A stretch of 34,451 nt of DNA from Gammaproteobacteria bacterium (GTDB lineage: Bacteria > Pseudomonadota > Gammaproteobacteria > Burkholderiales > Rhodocyclaceae). The DNA is taken from the NCBI GenBank assembly GCA_029289265.1, contig JARFTX010000005.1, forward strand, positions 1-34,451, given 5' to 3'. The notes beneath the pieces were generated by a model that saw nothing but the letters and a program-made list of their open reading frames with translations, made no database searches and was not told where the DNA came from. The translations under genes and the position numbers were made by a program. Below, in pieces: positions 22,299 through 30,312 of the stretch; position 1 is the stretch's first letter; every line of letters begins with the position of its first letter.

Positions 22299-23132
22299 AT
22301 GAGGCCGCGCACCGCTCCCACCATCGCCGCAAGGCTGGCCCGCCTGGCCGCGGCCGCGTCGCTCGCGCTCGCCTCGGCGGCAACGCTCGCCGCAGAGTGG
22401 ATCGTCGTCGCCTCGACCACGTCGACCGAGCAGTCCGGCCTGTTCGGCCACATCCTGCCGGCGTTCACCCAGAAGACCGGCGTCGAGGTGCGCGTCGTCG
22501 CGCTGGGCACCGGCCAGGCGCTCGACATCGGCCGCCGCGGCGATGCCGACGTGGTGTTCGTCCATGACGAAGCGGCCGAGGAGAAGTTCGTCGCCGAGGG
22601 CTTCGGGCTCGCCCGCCGCAAGGTCATGTACAACGACTTCGTGCTGATCGGGCCGGCCGCCGATCCGGCCGGCGTGCGCGGCCGGGACATCGCGTCGGCC
22701 CTGGCCCGGATCGCCGGCGCCGACGCCGCCTTCATGTCGCGCGGCGACAAGAGCGGCACCCATGCCGCCGAACTGCGCCACTGGAACGCCTCGGGCTTTG
22801 CAGACCGCAAGGGCGCGGGTTACAAGGAATGCGGCTGCGGCATGGGGCCGGCACTCAACATTGCGGCCTCGACCGGCGCCTACGTGCTCGCCGACCGCGG
22901 CACCTGGCTGAGCTTCAGGAACCGCGCCGATCTCGAGGTCCTGGTCGAGGGCGACACGCGGCTCTTCAACCAGTACGGGGTGATCGTCGTCCATCCCGCC
23001 CGCCACCCCCACGTCAAGACCGAGGCCGCGCAGGCCTTCGTCGACTGGCTGGTGTCGGCCGAGGGCCAGGCGGCGATCGCGTCCTACCGGATCGACGGCG
23101 AGCAGCTGTTCTTTCCGAACGCGGGCGATTGA
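22299..23132 (+). CDS. tupA: Tungstate ABC transporter substrate-binding protein TupA
   Basis: The start at 22299 gives 277 residues with a signal peptide (ARLARLAAAASLALASAATLAA). The mature protein opens EWIVVASTTSTEQSGLFGHILPAF and contains GTGQALDIGRRGDADVVFVHD and SRGDKSGTHAAELRHW. The T-T-S-T-x-x-S-G-L motif is the TupA oxyanion loop. TupA binds tungstate in the periplasm for tungsten enzymes or competition with molybdate. No permease (tupB) or ATPase (tupC) gene is adjacent, which is unusual. Confidence 0.88.
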   Translation: MRPRTAPTIAARLARLAAAASLALASAATLAAEWIVVASTTSTEQSGLFGHILPAFTQKTGVEVRVVALGTGQALDIGRRGDADVVFVHDEAAEEKFVAEGFGLARRKVMYNDFVLIGPAADPAGVRGRDIASALARIAGADAAFMSRGDKSGTHAAELRHWNASGFADRKGAGYKECGCGMGPALNIAASTGAYVLADRGTWLSFRNRADLEVLVEGDTRLFNQYGVIVVHPARHPHVKTEAAQAFVDWLVSAEGQAAIASYRIDGEQLFFPNAGD

Positions 23133-23258
23133 GCGGCGCCCCGGAGCGGGCCGCAAGGGGCCCCGCGCCGGCGCGGCGGCGTTGGCAGGGATTCGGGCGG
23201 CTCGGCGGCCCCGCGTGGTGCGCCCCCGGCGGTCACCCTGCGCCGGCTCGCCTGCGTT

Positions 23259-23636
23259 TCAGATGCGGTGCGTCGCGCGCAGCCGCCGCAGCACCCAGCG
23301 CCGATACCCCCACGACACCAGCGGCCGGATGCCGGGCAATCCGATCAGCCACGCCAGCGGCCGCAACCGCGGCACCCGCGACATGAGCAGGATGTAGGCG
23401 TCGAGCTCGCGGTGGATCGTCCCCGCCGCGTCCATCACGTGCAGCTCGCGCAGGGCCGCGCCGGGATCGATGCCGAGCTCGCGCAGGGCCGCGTCGCGGC
23501 CGGTGATGTCGACCCACTCGACGCTCGCGTCGGTGCGCGCCTGGAGCCCTTCGTACCAGGCGCGGTCACGCACGCAGGTCGGACAGGCGCCGTCGTAGAA
23601 CACGGTGAGCTGGTTGCGCGGCCGCGTCATCGCCAT
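23259..23636 (-). CDS. DCC family thiol-disulfide oxidoreductase (DUF393)
   Basis: A 125-residue protein with the YDGACPTCVRDRAWYE motif (D-x-x-C-P-x-C) of the DCC family, a thioredoxin-like fold with a C-P-x-C redox pair, and the C-terminal LAWLIGLPGIRPLVSWGYRRWVLRR. A GGAGG ribosome-binding site lies 7 bases before the start. It is separated from the catabolic genes to its right by about 130 bases, so membership in that operon is uncertain. Confidence 0.88.
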   Translation of the reverse strand: MAMTRPRNQLTVFYDGACPTCVRDRAWYEGLQARTDASVEWVDITGRDAALRELGIDPGAALRELHVMDAAGTIHRELDAYILLMSRVPRLRPLAWLIGLPGIRPLVSWGYRRWVLRRLRATHRI

Positions 23637-23764
23637 GAGTCGTCCTCCGTCTCACAGCCTTGGAGCGCCGCTGCGACAGCGCCGTTCGCAGCGCGGTGCC
23701 CTCGAGCGCCGCATCCGGGGACGCGGCACGGGCCGCCTCAGGTACTCGACGTCCCGATCCTGGG

Positions 23765-24409
23765 CTATTCCGCGTCGGGCTGCTGCGCCGGTGCGGCGAG
23801 CCGGAAGGCTTCGAGCGCCTCGCAGCGTTCGGCGATGCGCACCACGGTGGGCATCGCCGACAGGTCGCAGTCGAAGCGGCGGGCGTTGAAGACCTGCGGC
23901 ACCAGGCAGCAGTCGGCGAGCGAGGGCGAAGCGCCGTGACAGAAGGCACCGGTCGCCGGGTCGGCGGCGAGCATCGCCTCGACCGCACCGAGGCCGACGC
24001 CCACCCAGTGGCGGTACCACGCGTCCTTCTGCGCGTCCGAGACACCCAGCTCGTGCTTGAGGTAGCGCAGCACGCGCAGGTTGTTGAGCGGATGGAGGTC
24101 GCAGGCGATCGCCTGGGCGATCGCCCGCACCCGGGCGCGATCGGCCGGGTTCGCGGGCAGCAAGGGCGGCTCGGGGTGCGTCTCGTCCAGGTACTCGATG
24201 ATCGCCAGCGACTGGGTCAGCACGCGGCCCTCGTCGTCGAGCGCGGGCACCAGCCCGGCCGGGTTGAGCGCGCGGTAGTCGGCGCCGTACTGCTCGCCGC
24301 CGCCGCGCACCAGATGCACCGGCACCGCCTCCCAGGCGAGGCCCTTGAGATTGAGCGCGATGCGCACGCGGTAGGCGGCCGAGCTGCGAAAGTAGGTGTA
24401 GAGCTTCAT
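23765..24409 (-). CDS. maiA: Maleylacetoacetate isomerase (zeta-class GST)
   Basis: A 214-residue glutathione S-transferase beginning MKLYTYFRSSAAYRVRIALNLKGL. The S-S-x-x-x-R-V-R-I-A-L motif with its catalytic Ser is specific for zeta-class enzymes. NPAGLVPAL and QSLAIIEYLDE are the glutathione-binding elements. The enzyme isomerises maleylacetoacetate (or maleylpyruvate) to the fumaryl form using glutathione. It lies 15 bases after the fumarylacetoacetate hydrolase gene, giving the last two steps of a homogentisate- or gentisate-type route. Confidence 0.88.
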   Translation of the reverse strand: MKLYTYFRSSAAYRVRIALNLKGLAWEAVPVHLVRGGGEQYGADYRALNPAGLVPALDDEGRVLTQSLAIIEYLDETHPEPPLLPANPADRARVRAIAQAIACDLHPLNNLRVLRYLKHELGVSDAQKDAWYRHWVGVGLGAVEAMLAADPATGAFCHGASPSLADCCLVPQVFNARRFDCDLSAMPTVVRIAERCEALEAFRLAAPAQQPDAE

Positions 24410-24424
24410 CGCTGGCGTCCGGCG

Positions 24425-25435
24425 CTACCGGCGCAGCGCGACGACGCGGTTTTCGATGGTGCCGAAGAGGTTGGCGCCGGCCGCGTCGAACATCTCGATG
24501 CGCACCGTGTCGCCGTCGCGCATGAAGGGCGTCGCCGGCTCGCCCTGCTCGATGGTCTCGTAGGTGCGCAGCTCGGCGAGGCAGCAGTAGCCGACGCCGC
24601 CGTGCTCGATCGACGAGCCCCACAGGCCGCCCTGCTTGTTCGACACCGTGCCCGAGCCGACGATGGAGCCGGGCTCGAGCTCGCGCGTCTTGGCCGCGTG
24701 GGCGATCAGCCGGCCGAAGTCGAAGCTCATGTCGACGCCGGCGTCCGGGCGGCCGAAAAGCTTGCCGTTGAGGTGCACGACGAGCGGCCGGTGCAGCTTC
24801 GCGTCGCGCCACGCCTCGCCGAGCTCGTCGGGCGTCACCGCGACCGGGCTGAAGGCGCTCGCCGGCTTGCTCTGGAAGAAGCCGAAGCCCTTCGCCAGCT
24901 CGCCCGGGATGAGGTTCCTCAGGCTCACGTCGTTGACCAGCATCACCAGCCGGATCGCCTCGGCCGCTTGCGCCGGCGTCGCGCCCATCGGCACGTCGCC
25001 GGTCACCACCGTGACCTCGGCCTCGAAGTCGATGCCCCAGTCCTCGTCGGCGACGATCGCGTCGCGCGGGCCGATGAAGCTGTCCGAGCCGCCCTGGTAC
25101 ATCAGCGGATCGGTGTAGAACGAGGCCGGCACCTCGGCGTTGCGTGCGCGCCGCACCAGCTCGACGTGGTTGAGGTAGGCGGAGCCGTCGGCCCACTGGT
25201 AGGCGCGTGGCAGGGGCGAGGCGCAGGCCGCCTGGTCGAAGGCTTCACACTCGGCCGCACCGCTGTTCACGGCATCGAAGACCTCACGCAGCCGCGGCGC
25301 GCAGGCGTCCCAGTCGTCGAGCGCGGCCTGCAGCGTGCGGGCGATCTCCGGCACGGCGCGGCAGCGGGCGAGGTCGCGGCCGACGACGACCAGCGTGCCG
25401 TCGCGGCCGCCGCGCTTGAGCGTGGCGAGCTTCAC
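24425..25435 (-). CDS. Fumarylacetoacetate hydrolase family protein
   Basis: The GTG start at 25435 overlaps the stop of the VOC gene (GTGA) and has a GGAG site, giving 336 residues. KLATLKRGGRDGTLVVVGRDL, ASPLPRAYQWADGSAYLNHVELVRRAR, DPLMYQGGSDSFIGPRD, WGIDFEAEVTVVTGDVPMG and VNDVSLRNLIPGELAKGFGFFQSKP are typical of the betaproteobacterial fumarylacetoacetases from homogentisate clusters. The E-A-E and later Asp residues bind the divalent metal. The product would be fumarate plus acetoacetate. Fumarylpyruvate as substrate cannot be excluded. Confidence 0.88.
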   Translation of the reverse strand: MKLATLKRGGRDGTLVVVGRDLARCRAVPEIARTLQAALDDWDACAPRLREVFDAVNSGAAECEAFDQAACASPLPRAYQWADGSAYLNHVELVRRARNAEVPASFYTDPLMYQGGSDSFIGPRDAIVADEDWGIDFEAEVTVVTGDVPMGATPAQAAEAIRLVMLVNDVSLRNLIPGELAKGFGFFQSKPASAFSPVAVTPDELGEAWRDAKLHRPLVVHLNGKLFGRPDAGVDMSFDFGRLIAHAAKTRELEPGSIVGSGTVSNKQGGLWGSSIEHGGVGYCCLAELRTYETIEQGEPATPFMRDGDTVRIEMFDAAGANLFGTIENRVVALRR

Positions 25436-25986
25436 TTGAACATCTCCTTGTAGCGGCCGTCGTGCATCCAGGCGGCATGCTTCGGGGCGCGCTTGGTCTG
25501 CGCCCACTCCTCGAGCATGGCCCACTTGACCTGGTCGAGCGCCTCCAGCATCGCCGGCCTGGCGGTGTCGGCGGCGAGTTCCAGCCGGTGGCCATTGGGA
25601 TCGAAGAAGTAGATCGACAGGAACAGCGCGTGGTCGGTCGGGCCGACCACCTCGATGCCCTCGGCCTCGAGCCGTGCCTTGGTCGCCATCAGCACGTCGA
25701 CCGACTCGACCTGCAGCGCGAGGTGCTGCGTCCACGCCGGCGTGTTCGGGTCGCGGCCCATGGGCGGGCGGGTCGGCAGCTCGAAGAAGGCGAGCACGTT
25801 GCCCATGCCGGCATCGAGGAAGATGTGCATGTACGGGTCGGCCTCGCCGGTCGAGGGCACGGCGTCCTCGGCGATCGACACCACCAGCTTCATGCCGAGG
25901 TGCTTCTCGTACCAGCGCGCGGTCTCGAGCGCGTCCTTGCAGCGGTAGGCGACGTGGTGAATCCTGTTGATGAACGGTGCTGTCAT
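25432..25986 (-). CDS. VOC (glyoxalase/dioxygenase) family protein
   Basis: The start at 25986 follows a GAGGAG site and yields 184 residues. INRIHHVAYRCKDALETARWYEKHLGM opens the VOC fold. Candidate metal ligands are His 10/11, Glu 69 (FFELP), His 88 (TQHLALQV) and Glu 136 (GHRLELA). The four-ligand set fits glyoxalase-type VOC enzymes. His-His-Glu is also the facial triad of type I extradiol dioxygenases, which however are usually near 300 residues. In the operon it occupies the place between hydroxylase and hydrolase, so ring cleavage or handling of a reactive intermediate is inferred. Confidence 0.8.
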   Translation of the reverse strand: MTAPFINRIHHVAYRCKDALETARWYEKHLGMKLVVSIAEDAVPSTGEADPYMHIFLDAGMGNVLAFFELPTRPPMGRDPNTPAWTQHLALQVESVDVLMATKARLEAEGIEVVGPTDHALFLSIYFFDPNGHRLELAADTARPAMLEALDQVKWAMLEEWAQTKRAPKHAAWMHDGRYKEMFK

Positions 25987-26042
25987 GGCGGTCTCCTCAA
26001 TGTCGGGCGGGTGCGCACGCCCTGCGGGCCGGGGGGCCGGCG

Positions 26043-26276
26043 TCACTGTTCCCCGATCCCCTCGCGGGCGATCTGCATCGCTTCGCGCAGCACCGAGATG
26101 TCGCCGATGTGGTTGGCGAGCAGCAGGATCAGCCGCGCATTGACCATCGCGCTCTGCTCGTCGGAGAGGTCGCGGTGCATGTCGATCAGCGCCTCGTAGA
26201 AGTCGTCGCCGGGGCTGAAGGCGCGGAAGTAGCGCTTGCCCGGCTCGTGCAGGTTGGGCTGGGTGTTGAGCGGCAT
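26043..26276 (-). CDS. DUF2783 small protein, possible coupling subunit
   Basis: A 77-residue helical protein (MPLNTQPNLHEPGKRYFRAFSPGDDFYEALIDMHRDLSDEQS...). It is encoded 15 bases after the FAD monooxygenase with a good AGGAGG site. DUF2783 proteins recur beside such monooxygenases. By analogy with the small second component of the Pseudomonas putida U 3-hydroxyphenylacetate hydroxylase (MhaB), it could couple NADH oxidation to hydroxylation. That parallel is inference from size and position. Confidence 0.75.
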   Translation of the reverse strand: MPLNTQPNLHEPGKRYFRAFSPGDDFYEALIDMHRDLSDEQSAMVNARLILLLANHIGDISVLREAMQIAREGIGEQ

Positions 26277-26291
26277 GGCGGCGGTCCTCCT

Positions 26292-27959
26292 TCAGGCGTT
26301 GCAGGTGGCGTGGTCTACGGCGGCGCGCACGCGGGCCGGGTCGAAGGCGCGCAAGCGCGCCGCGACGTGCTGGTCGGGGCGGATCAGGTAGCAGGTCTCG
26401 GGGCGCAGGTCGTAGCGCTCGCGCACCCGGCCGCGCACGTCGCGCAGCGTCGCGAGCCCGTCGCGGGCGCGGCCCCGCTCGGCGACGACCAGCGCCTCGA
26501 CCGGGATCGGCGCGTCGGCGAGCCCCTTCAGCGCCGCCGCGGTGGCGGCATCCAGATCAGCCGCATCGGGCAGGTAGTAGAGCAGCTGGAAGCGGTTGCC
26601 GAGCGCCTGCAGCAGCCACGCGCTGCCGTCGGCGGCTTCGATCGGCGCATCGTCGAGCGGCGCGCCGGGCACCATGTTGCCGGCGAAGACGTCGCCGTCG
26701 GGGGTGTTGAGCCGCGACTCGGCGAGGATGCTCGGCACCGACAGGCGGCCCGAGTTCACCAGCGCGCGGGCGAACGGATGGTGCTCGGCGAGCCCCAGCA
26801 CGGCATTGCGGAAGGTCTTGCTGACCGCGCTCTTGGGCGTGATGAAGTCGGTCGAGCGGGTCGAGTTCATGAGGTTCTCGTCGGCGGCGAAGACGCGTTC
26901 CTCGGAATAGGTGTCGAGGAGCGTCGCCGGTGCCTTGCCGTCCATCACCAGCTTGAGCTTCCACGCGAGGTTGTCGGCGTCCTGGATGCCGGAGTTGGCG
27001 CCGCGGGCGCCGAAGGGCGAGACCTGGTGGGCGGCGTCGCCGACGAACAGCACGCGGCCGTGCGTGAAGCGGTGCATGCGCCGGCACTGGAAGGTGTAGA
27101 CGCTGACCCATTCGAGCTCGAACTCGCGCTCGGGGCCGAGCATCGCCTTGATGCGCGGGATGACTTTTTCCGGCTTCTTTTCTTCTTCGGGGTCGGCCTG
27201 CCAGCCGAGCTGGAAGTCGATGCGCCAGACGTTGTCGGCCTGGCGGTGCAGCAGCACCGACTGGTTGGGATGGAACGGCGGATCGAACCAGAACCAGCGC
27301 TCGGTCGGGTAGTCGGCCTTCATCACCACGTCGGCGATCAGGAAGCGGTCCATGAAGACCTTGCCCTCGATGTCGAGCCCGAGCTGGGTGCGGATCGGGC
27401 TTTTCGCGCCGTCGGCGGCGATCAGCCAGTCGGCCTTCAGCGTATAGGCGCCGTCGGGCGTCTCGACCCGCAGGGTGACCTCGTGCTCGCCCGGGTTGAC
27501 CGCGACCACGTTGTTCCTGAAGCGCATCTCGAGATTGGGCAGCTCGCGCGCGCGCTTCACCAGATAGTTCTCGAAGTGGTATTGCTGCAGATTGATCATG
27601 CCCGGCCGGTGGTGGTCGGGCTCGGGGCAGAGGTTGAAGTTGAACACCTCCTGCTCGCGGAAGAAGGTGCGGCCGACGTTCCACGACACGCCCTTTTCGA
27701 CCATCTCCTCGGCGCAGCCGAGCCGGTCGAGGATCTCGAGCGCGCGCTTGGCGTAGCACACCCCGCGCGAGCCGATCGACACGGTGTCGTCGTTGTCGAG
27801 CAGCAGCACCGGCACGCCCTGCTGCGCCAGGTCGATCGCGGCGACCAATCCGACCGGGCCGGCGCCGACCACGACCACGGGGTAGCGGCCTTCGCGCCCC
27901 TCGGCGAGCTCGGGCGGCTTCACGTACTCGAATTTCGGGTAGTTGAACGTGCTGAGCAC
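26292..27959 (-). CDS. FAD-dependent aromatic hydroxylase (MhpA/MhaA-like)
   Basis: The GTG at 27959 with a GGAGGAG site 6 bases upstream gives 555 residues. Motifs: FAD Rossmann VVVGAGPVGLVAAIDLAQQG (about 28-47), the MNxTR-like region, and GDAAHQVSPFGARGANSGIQDADNLAWKL (about 307-335), which binds the FAD ribityl chain, followed by a thioredoxin-like C-terminal domain as in phenol hydroxylase/PheA-MhpA enzymes. It should hydroxylate a phenolic ring with NAD(P)H and O2. The downstream hydrolase and isomerase suggest 3-hydroxyphenylacetate to homogentisate, though 3-hydroxybenzoate to gentisate is possible. Frames opening further upstream lack a start with a good ribosome site. Confidence 0.85.
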   Translation of the reverse strand: MLSTFNYPKFEYVKPPELAEGREGRYPVVVVGAGPVGLVAAIDLAQQGVPVLLLDNDDTVSIGSRGVCYAKRALEILDRLGCAEEMVEKGVSWNVGRTFFREQEVFNFNLCPEPDHHRPGMINLQQYHFENYLVKRARELPNLEMRFRNNVVAVNPGEHEVTLRVETPDGAYTLKADWLIAADGAKSPIRTQLGLDIEGKVFMDRFLIADVVMKADYPTERWFWFDPPFHPNQSVLLHRQADNVWRIDFQLGWQADPEEEKKPEKVIPRIKAMLGPEREFELEWVSVYTFQCRRMHRFTHGRVLFVGDAAHQVSPFGARGANSGIQDADNLAWKLKLVMDGKAPATLLDTYSEERVFAADENLMNSTRSTDFITPKSAVSKTFRNAVLGLAEHHPFARALVNSGRLSVPSILAESRLNTPDGDVFAGNMVPGAPLDDAPIEAADGSAWLLQALGNRFQLLYYLPDAADLDAATAAALKGLADAPIPVEALVVAERGRARDGLATLRDVRGRVRERYDLRPETCYLIRPDQHVAARLRAFDPARVRAAVDHATCNA

Positions 27960-28096
27960 AGCTGTCTCCTCCTGATTCGTCCTTGCCGCTGGCGCCCGCC
28001 CCATCCCTGGGACCGCGCCCGCCGGCACTTCGTTGCGGACGGTCTGCGCCGGCTCGCCAGTTTCCGCCCGGCCCGCCGCGGCGGGCGGGCGTGCGC

Positions 28097-29059
28097 TCAA
28101 TCCTGCAGCGCCGCCCACATCTGGCGGTCGCGCTCGGCGGTCCAGATGCGCGGGTCGCGGATGCCGCTCGCCTCGTCGTGGGCGCGGGTCACGTCGAACG
28201 GCAGGCAGTGCTCGTAGATGAAGACGTGGCCGAACTTGGGGTCCATGTGTCGGCGCGTGTGCGCCATCGCCGCCTTCAGGTCCATGCCCTGCGCGACCGC
28301 CTCCTGCGCGCAGCGATAGAGCGCCGACACGAAGTCGCGCGTGTAGTCGAGCCCGGCGCGCACCGCCTCGGGCGTGGTGAGCGCCGGTCCGCGGCCCGGC
28401 ACCAGCTTGTCGAAACCCATCGCGGCGAGCCGCTCGAGCGTCTGCGGCCAGTCGGCGAGGTAGGCATCGCCCGTGTAGCAGGCGGCGTCGGCCTCGACCA
28501 GGTCGCCGGAGAAGCAGATCTTCTGCGCCGGCAGGTACACGATGGTGTCGCCCTTGGTGTGGCCGCGCCCAATCTGGCGGATCTTCACCTCGAGCTGGCC
28601 GAGCCAGAGCGTCATCTCGCCCTGGAAGGCGATGGTCGGCCAGGTGAGCCCCGGCACGCTCTCGACCGCCTGGAAGAGCCGCGGGAAGCGGCCGATCTCC
28701 GAGTCCATGTCCTGCTGGCCGCGCTCGACGATGAGGTCATACGTGTCCCGGCTGGCGATGATCTCCTGCAGCCCCTCGCCCTTGTAGCCGGAGGCCCCCA
28801 GCACGCGCACGGCGTGGTAGTGGGTGAGCACCACGTACTTGATCGGCTTGTCGGTGATCTCGCGCACCTTGGCGATCACGCCCTGGGCGGCGACCGGCGT
28901 GGCGGTCGCGTCGATGATCATCACCGCGTCGTCGCCGATGATGACGCCGGTGTTGGGGTCCCCCTCGGCGGTGTAGGCGTAGGCGTTCTCGGAGAGCTTC
29001 TCCCAGCTCAGCTTCTTCTCTTCGAGGTCCGCCTGCGAGGCAAATTGCTTGGTGCTCAT
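28097..29059 (-). CDS. MBL-fold protein with altered metal motif
   Basis: A 320-residue metallo-beta-lactamase-fold protein; AGGAG precedes the start at 29059. GVIIGDDAVMIIDATATP, VVLTHYHAVRVLGASGY, GRGHTKGDTIVYLP and FSGDLVEAD follow the MBL pattern. The usual H-x-H-x-D-H is H-Y-H-A-V-R here (residues 80-85), so Asp and the third His of the second metal site are replaced. His167 and Asp186 remain. It may bind one metal or act on a different chemistry. It is the first gene of the catabolic operon, divergent from the IclR regulator. Function unknown. Confidence 0.82.
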   Translation of the reverse strand: MSTKQFASQADLEEKKLSWEKLSENAYAYTAEGDPNTGVIIGDDAVMIIDATATPVAAQGVIAKVREITDKPIKYVVLTHYHAVRVLGASGYKGEGLQEIIASRDTYDLIVERGQQDMDSEIGRFPRLFQAVESVPGLTWPTIAFQGEMTLWLGQLEVKIRQIGRGHTKGDTIVYLPAQKICFSGDLVEADAACYTGDAYLADWPQTLERLAAMGFDKLVPGRGPALTTPEAVRAGLDYTRDFVSALYRCAQEAVAQGMDLKAAMAHTRRHMDPKFGHVFIYEHCLPFDVTRAHDEASGIRDPRIWTAERDRQMWAALQD

Positions 29060-29108
29060 GGCAGCCGATCTCCTGAATGGGGTGAATGGTGCAGACAATA
29101 GCGCCTGG

Positions 29109-29142
29109 TTTGTCTATAGTCAACGCATTCGCTATTAGCAAA
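29109..29142. promoter_or_regulatory. Divergent promoters and inverted repeat between MBL and IclR genes
   Basis: Plus strand: TTGTCT (29110-29115), 17 bases, TATTAG (29133-29138), reading into the IclR gene. Minus strand: TTGCTA (29141-29136), 17 bases, TATAGA (29118-29113), reading into the MBL gene. The two promoters lie face to face over the same segment. The ends TTTGTCTATAG and CTATTAGCAAA are inverted repeats (8 of 11), a plausible IclR operator that would control both directions. Confidence 0.65.
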
Positions 29143-29181
29143 TTTTGCGGCGCCGCAGGGCGCCCCACCGAGGAGATCGAG

Positions 29182-30090
29182 ATGACCGACGCACCGCGAG
29201 CCGAGCCGCGCCCGCCCCGCAACGCCGCCGCGCCGGAAAGCCCGCGGCCGACCAGCGAGGCGCGCGCCGCCGAGCGCGGTGAGCGCCGCAGCATCCAGTC
29301 GATCGAGGTCGGCGGCACGCTGCTGCAGGCGCTGGTCGCGCACGGCGTGCCGATGATGCTGAAGGACCTGGCGCGCGCGGCCGACATGCCGGCGGCCAAG
29401 GCCCATCCCTATCTGGTGAGCTTCGGCCGACTCGGCCTCGTCGAGCAGGACCCGCTCACCGGCCGCTACGGGCTGGGCCCGTTCGCGCTTCAGATGGGAC
29501 TCACCGCCCTGCACGGCCTGGACCCGCTCAAGGCCGCAATGCCCGAGGTCGCACGGCTCGCCGACGACATCGAGCTCAACGTCGCGATCGCCGTCTGGGG
29601 CAATCTCGGCCCCACCATCGTGCACATCGAGGAATGCAACAAGCAGATCCACGTGAATATGCGGCCGGGCACAGTGATGACGCCGCTGCTGCTGTCGGCC
29701 ACCGGCCGCGTCTTCGCCGCCTTCCTGCCGTCGCGCATCGTCACGCCGCTGCTGCGCGACGAGCTCGCCCAGCTCGATGCGCCGGAGGCGGGTCCGCTGC
29801 GCCTGTCGCGCGAAGCGGCCGAGACCGTGCTCGCCGAGGTGCGCGAGCACCGCCTCGCGCGCGCCCTCGGCAACCCCATCCCCGGCATCAACGCCTTCTC
29901 CGCGCCGGTGTTCAACGTCGGCGGCAAGCTCGCGCTGGCGATCACCGCGATGGGCCCGGTCGGCACCTTCGAAACGGCATGGGAAGGCGCCGCGGCGCGG
30001 CGGGTCTGCGCCTGCGCCGAGGCGATCACCTATCGGCTGGGCGGTCAGGTCGAAGTGCGCGATCGAGGCGAACGAGTCCCGTTGGACTGA
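29182..30090 (+). CDS. IclR-family transcriptional regulator
   Basis: The start at 29182 (GAGGAG site) gives 302 residues. A polar N-terminal extension precedes the winged HTH (SIQSIEVGGTLLQALVAHGVPMMLKDLARAADMPAAKAHPYLVSFGRLGLVEQDPLTGRYGLG), then the GAF-like effector domain (NVAIAVWGNLGPTIVHIEECNKQIHVNMRPGTVMTPLLLSATGRVFAAFLP, GINAFSAPVFN, LALAITAMGP). It is transcribed divergently from the aromatic operon and is presumably its effector-responsive regulator. Confidence 0.9.
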   Translation: MTDAPRAEPRPPRNAAAPESPRPTSEARAAERGERRSIQSIEVGGTLLQALVAHGVPMMLKDLARAADMPAAKAHPYLVSFGRLGLVEQDPLTGRYGLGPFALQMGLTALHGLDPLKAAMPEVARLADDIELNVAIAVWGNLGPTIVHIEECNKQIHVNMRPGTVMTPLLLSATGRVFAAFLPSRIVTPLLRDELAQLDAPEAGPLRLSREAAETVLAEVREHRLARALGNPIPGINAFSAPVFNVGGKLALAITAMGPVGTFETAWEGAAARRVCACAEAITYRLGGQVEVRDRGERVPLD

Positions 30091-30312
30091 GCGCAGAGAC
30101 GGCGCAGGGGCCCGCCGGCGTCCACCCCGGCGTCCGGCTACATCCGCCGCGCTCTCGACCCAGTGCGTGCTTTCGGCACAGGCACCTTTCACCACAATTT
30201 CGGGAACTTGCACCACAAATCCGCCTCGCACTGGCAACCCTCGACGGCTGTGCCCTCAAGACGTGGCGATGAGGTCGCCCGCGAGCGGAACGACTCGAAT
30301 GCAGGGGCCGCG

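Noticed and set aside
23660-25453. 597-codon plus-strand open frame opposite the hydrolase and isomerase genes
   Set aside because: Antisense shadow of two well-recognised enzymes; no start signal or motif.
25977-28217. 746-codon plus-strand open frame opposite the FAD monooxygenase
   Set aside because: Antisense shadow; the minus strand has clear FAD motifs and ribosome-binding sites.
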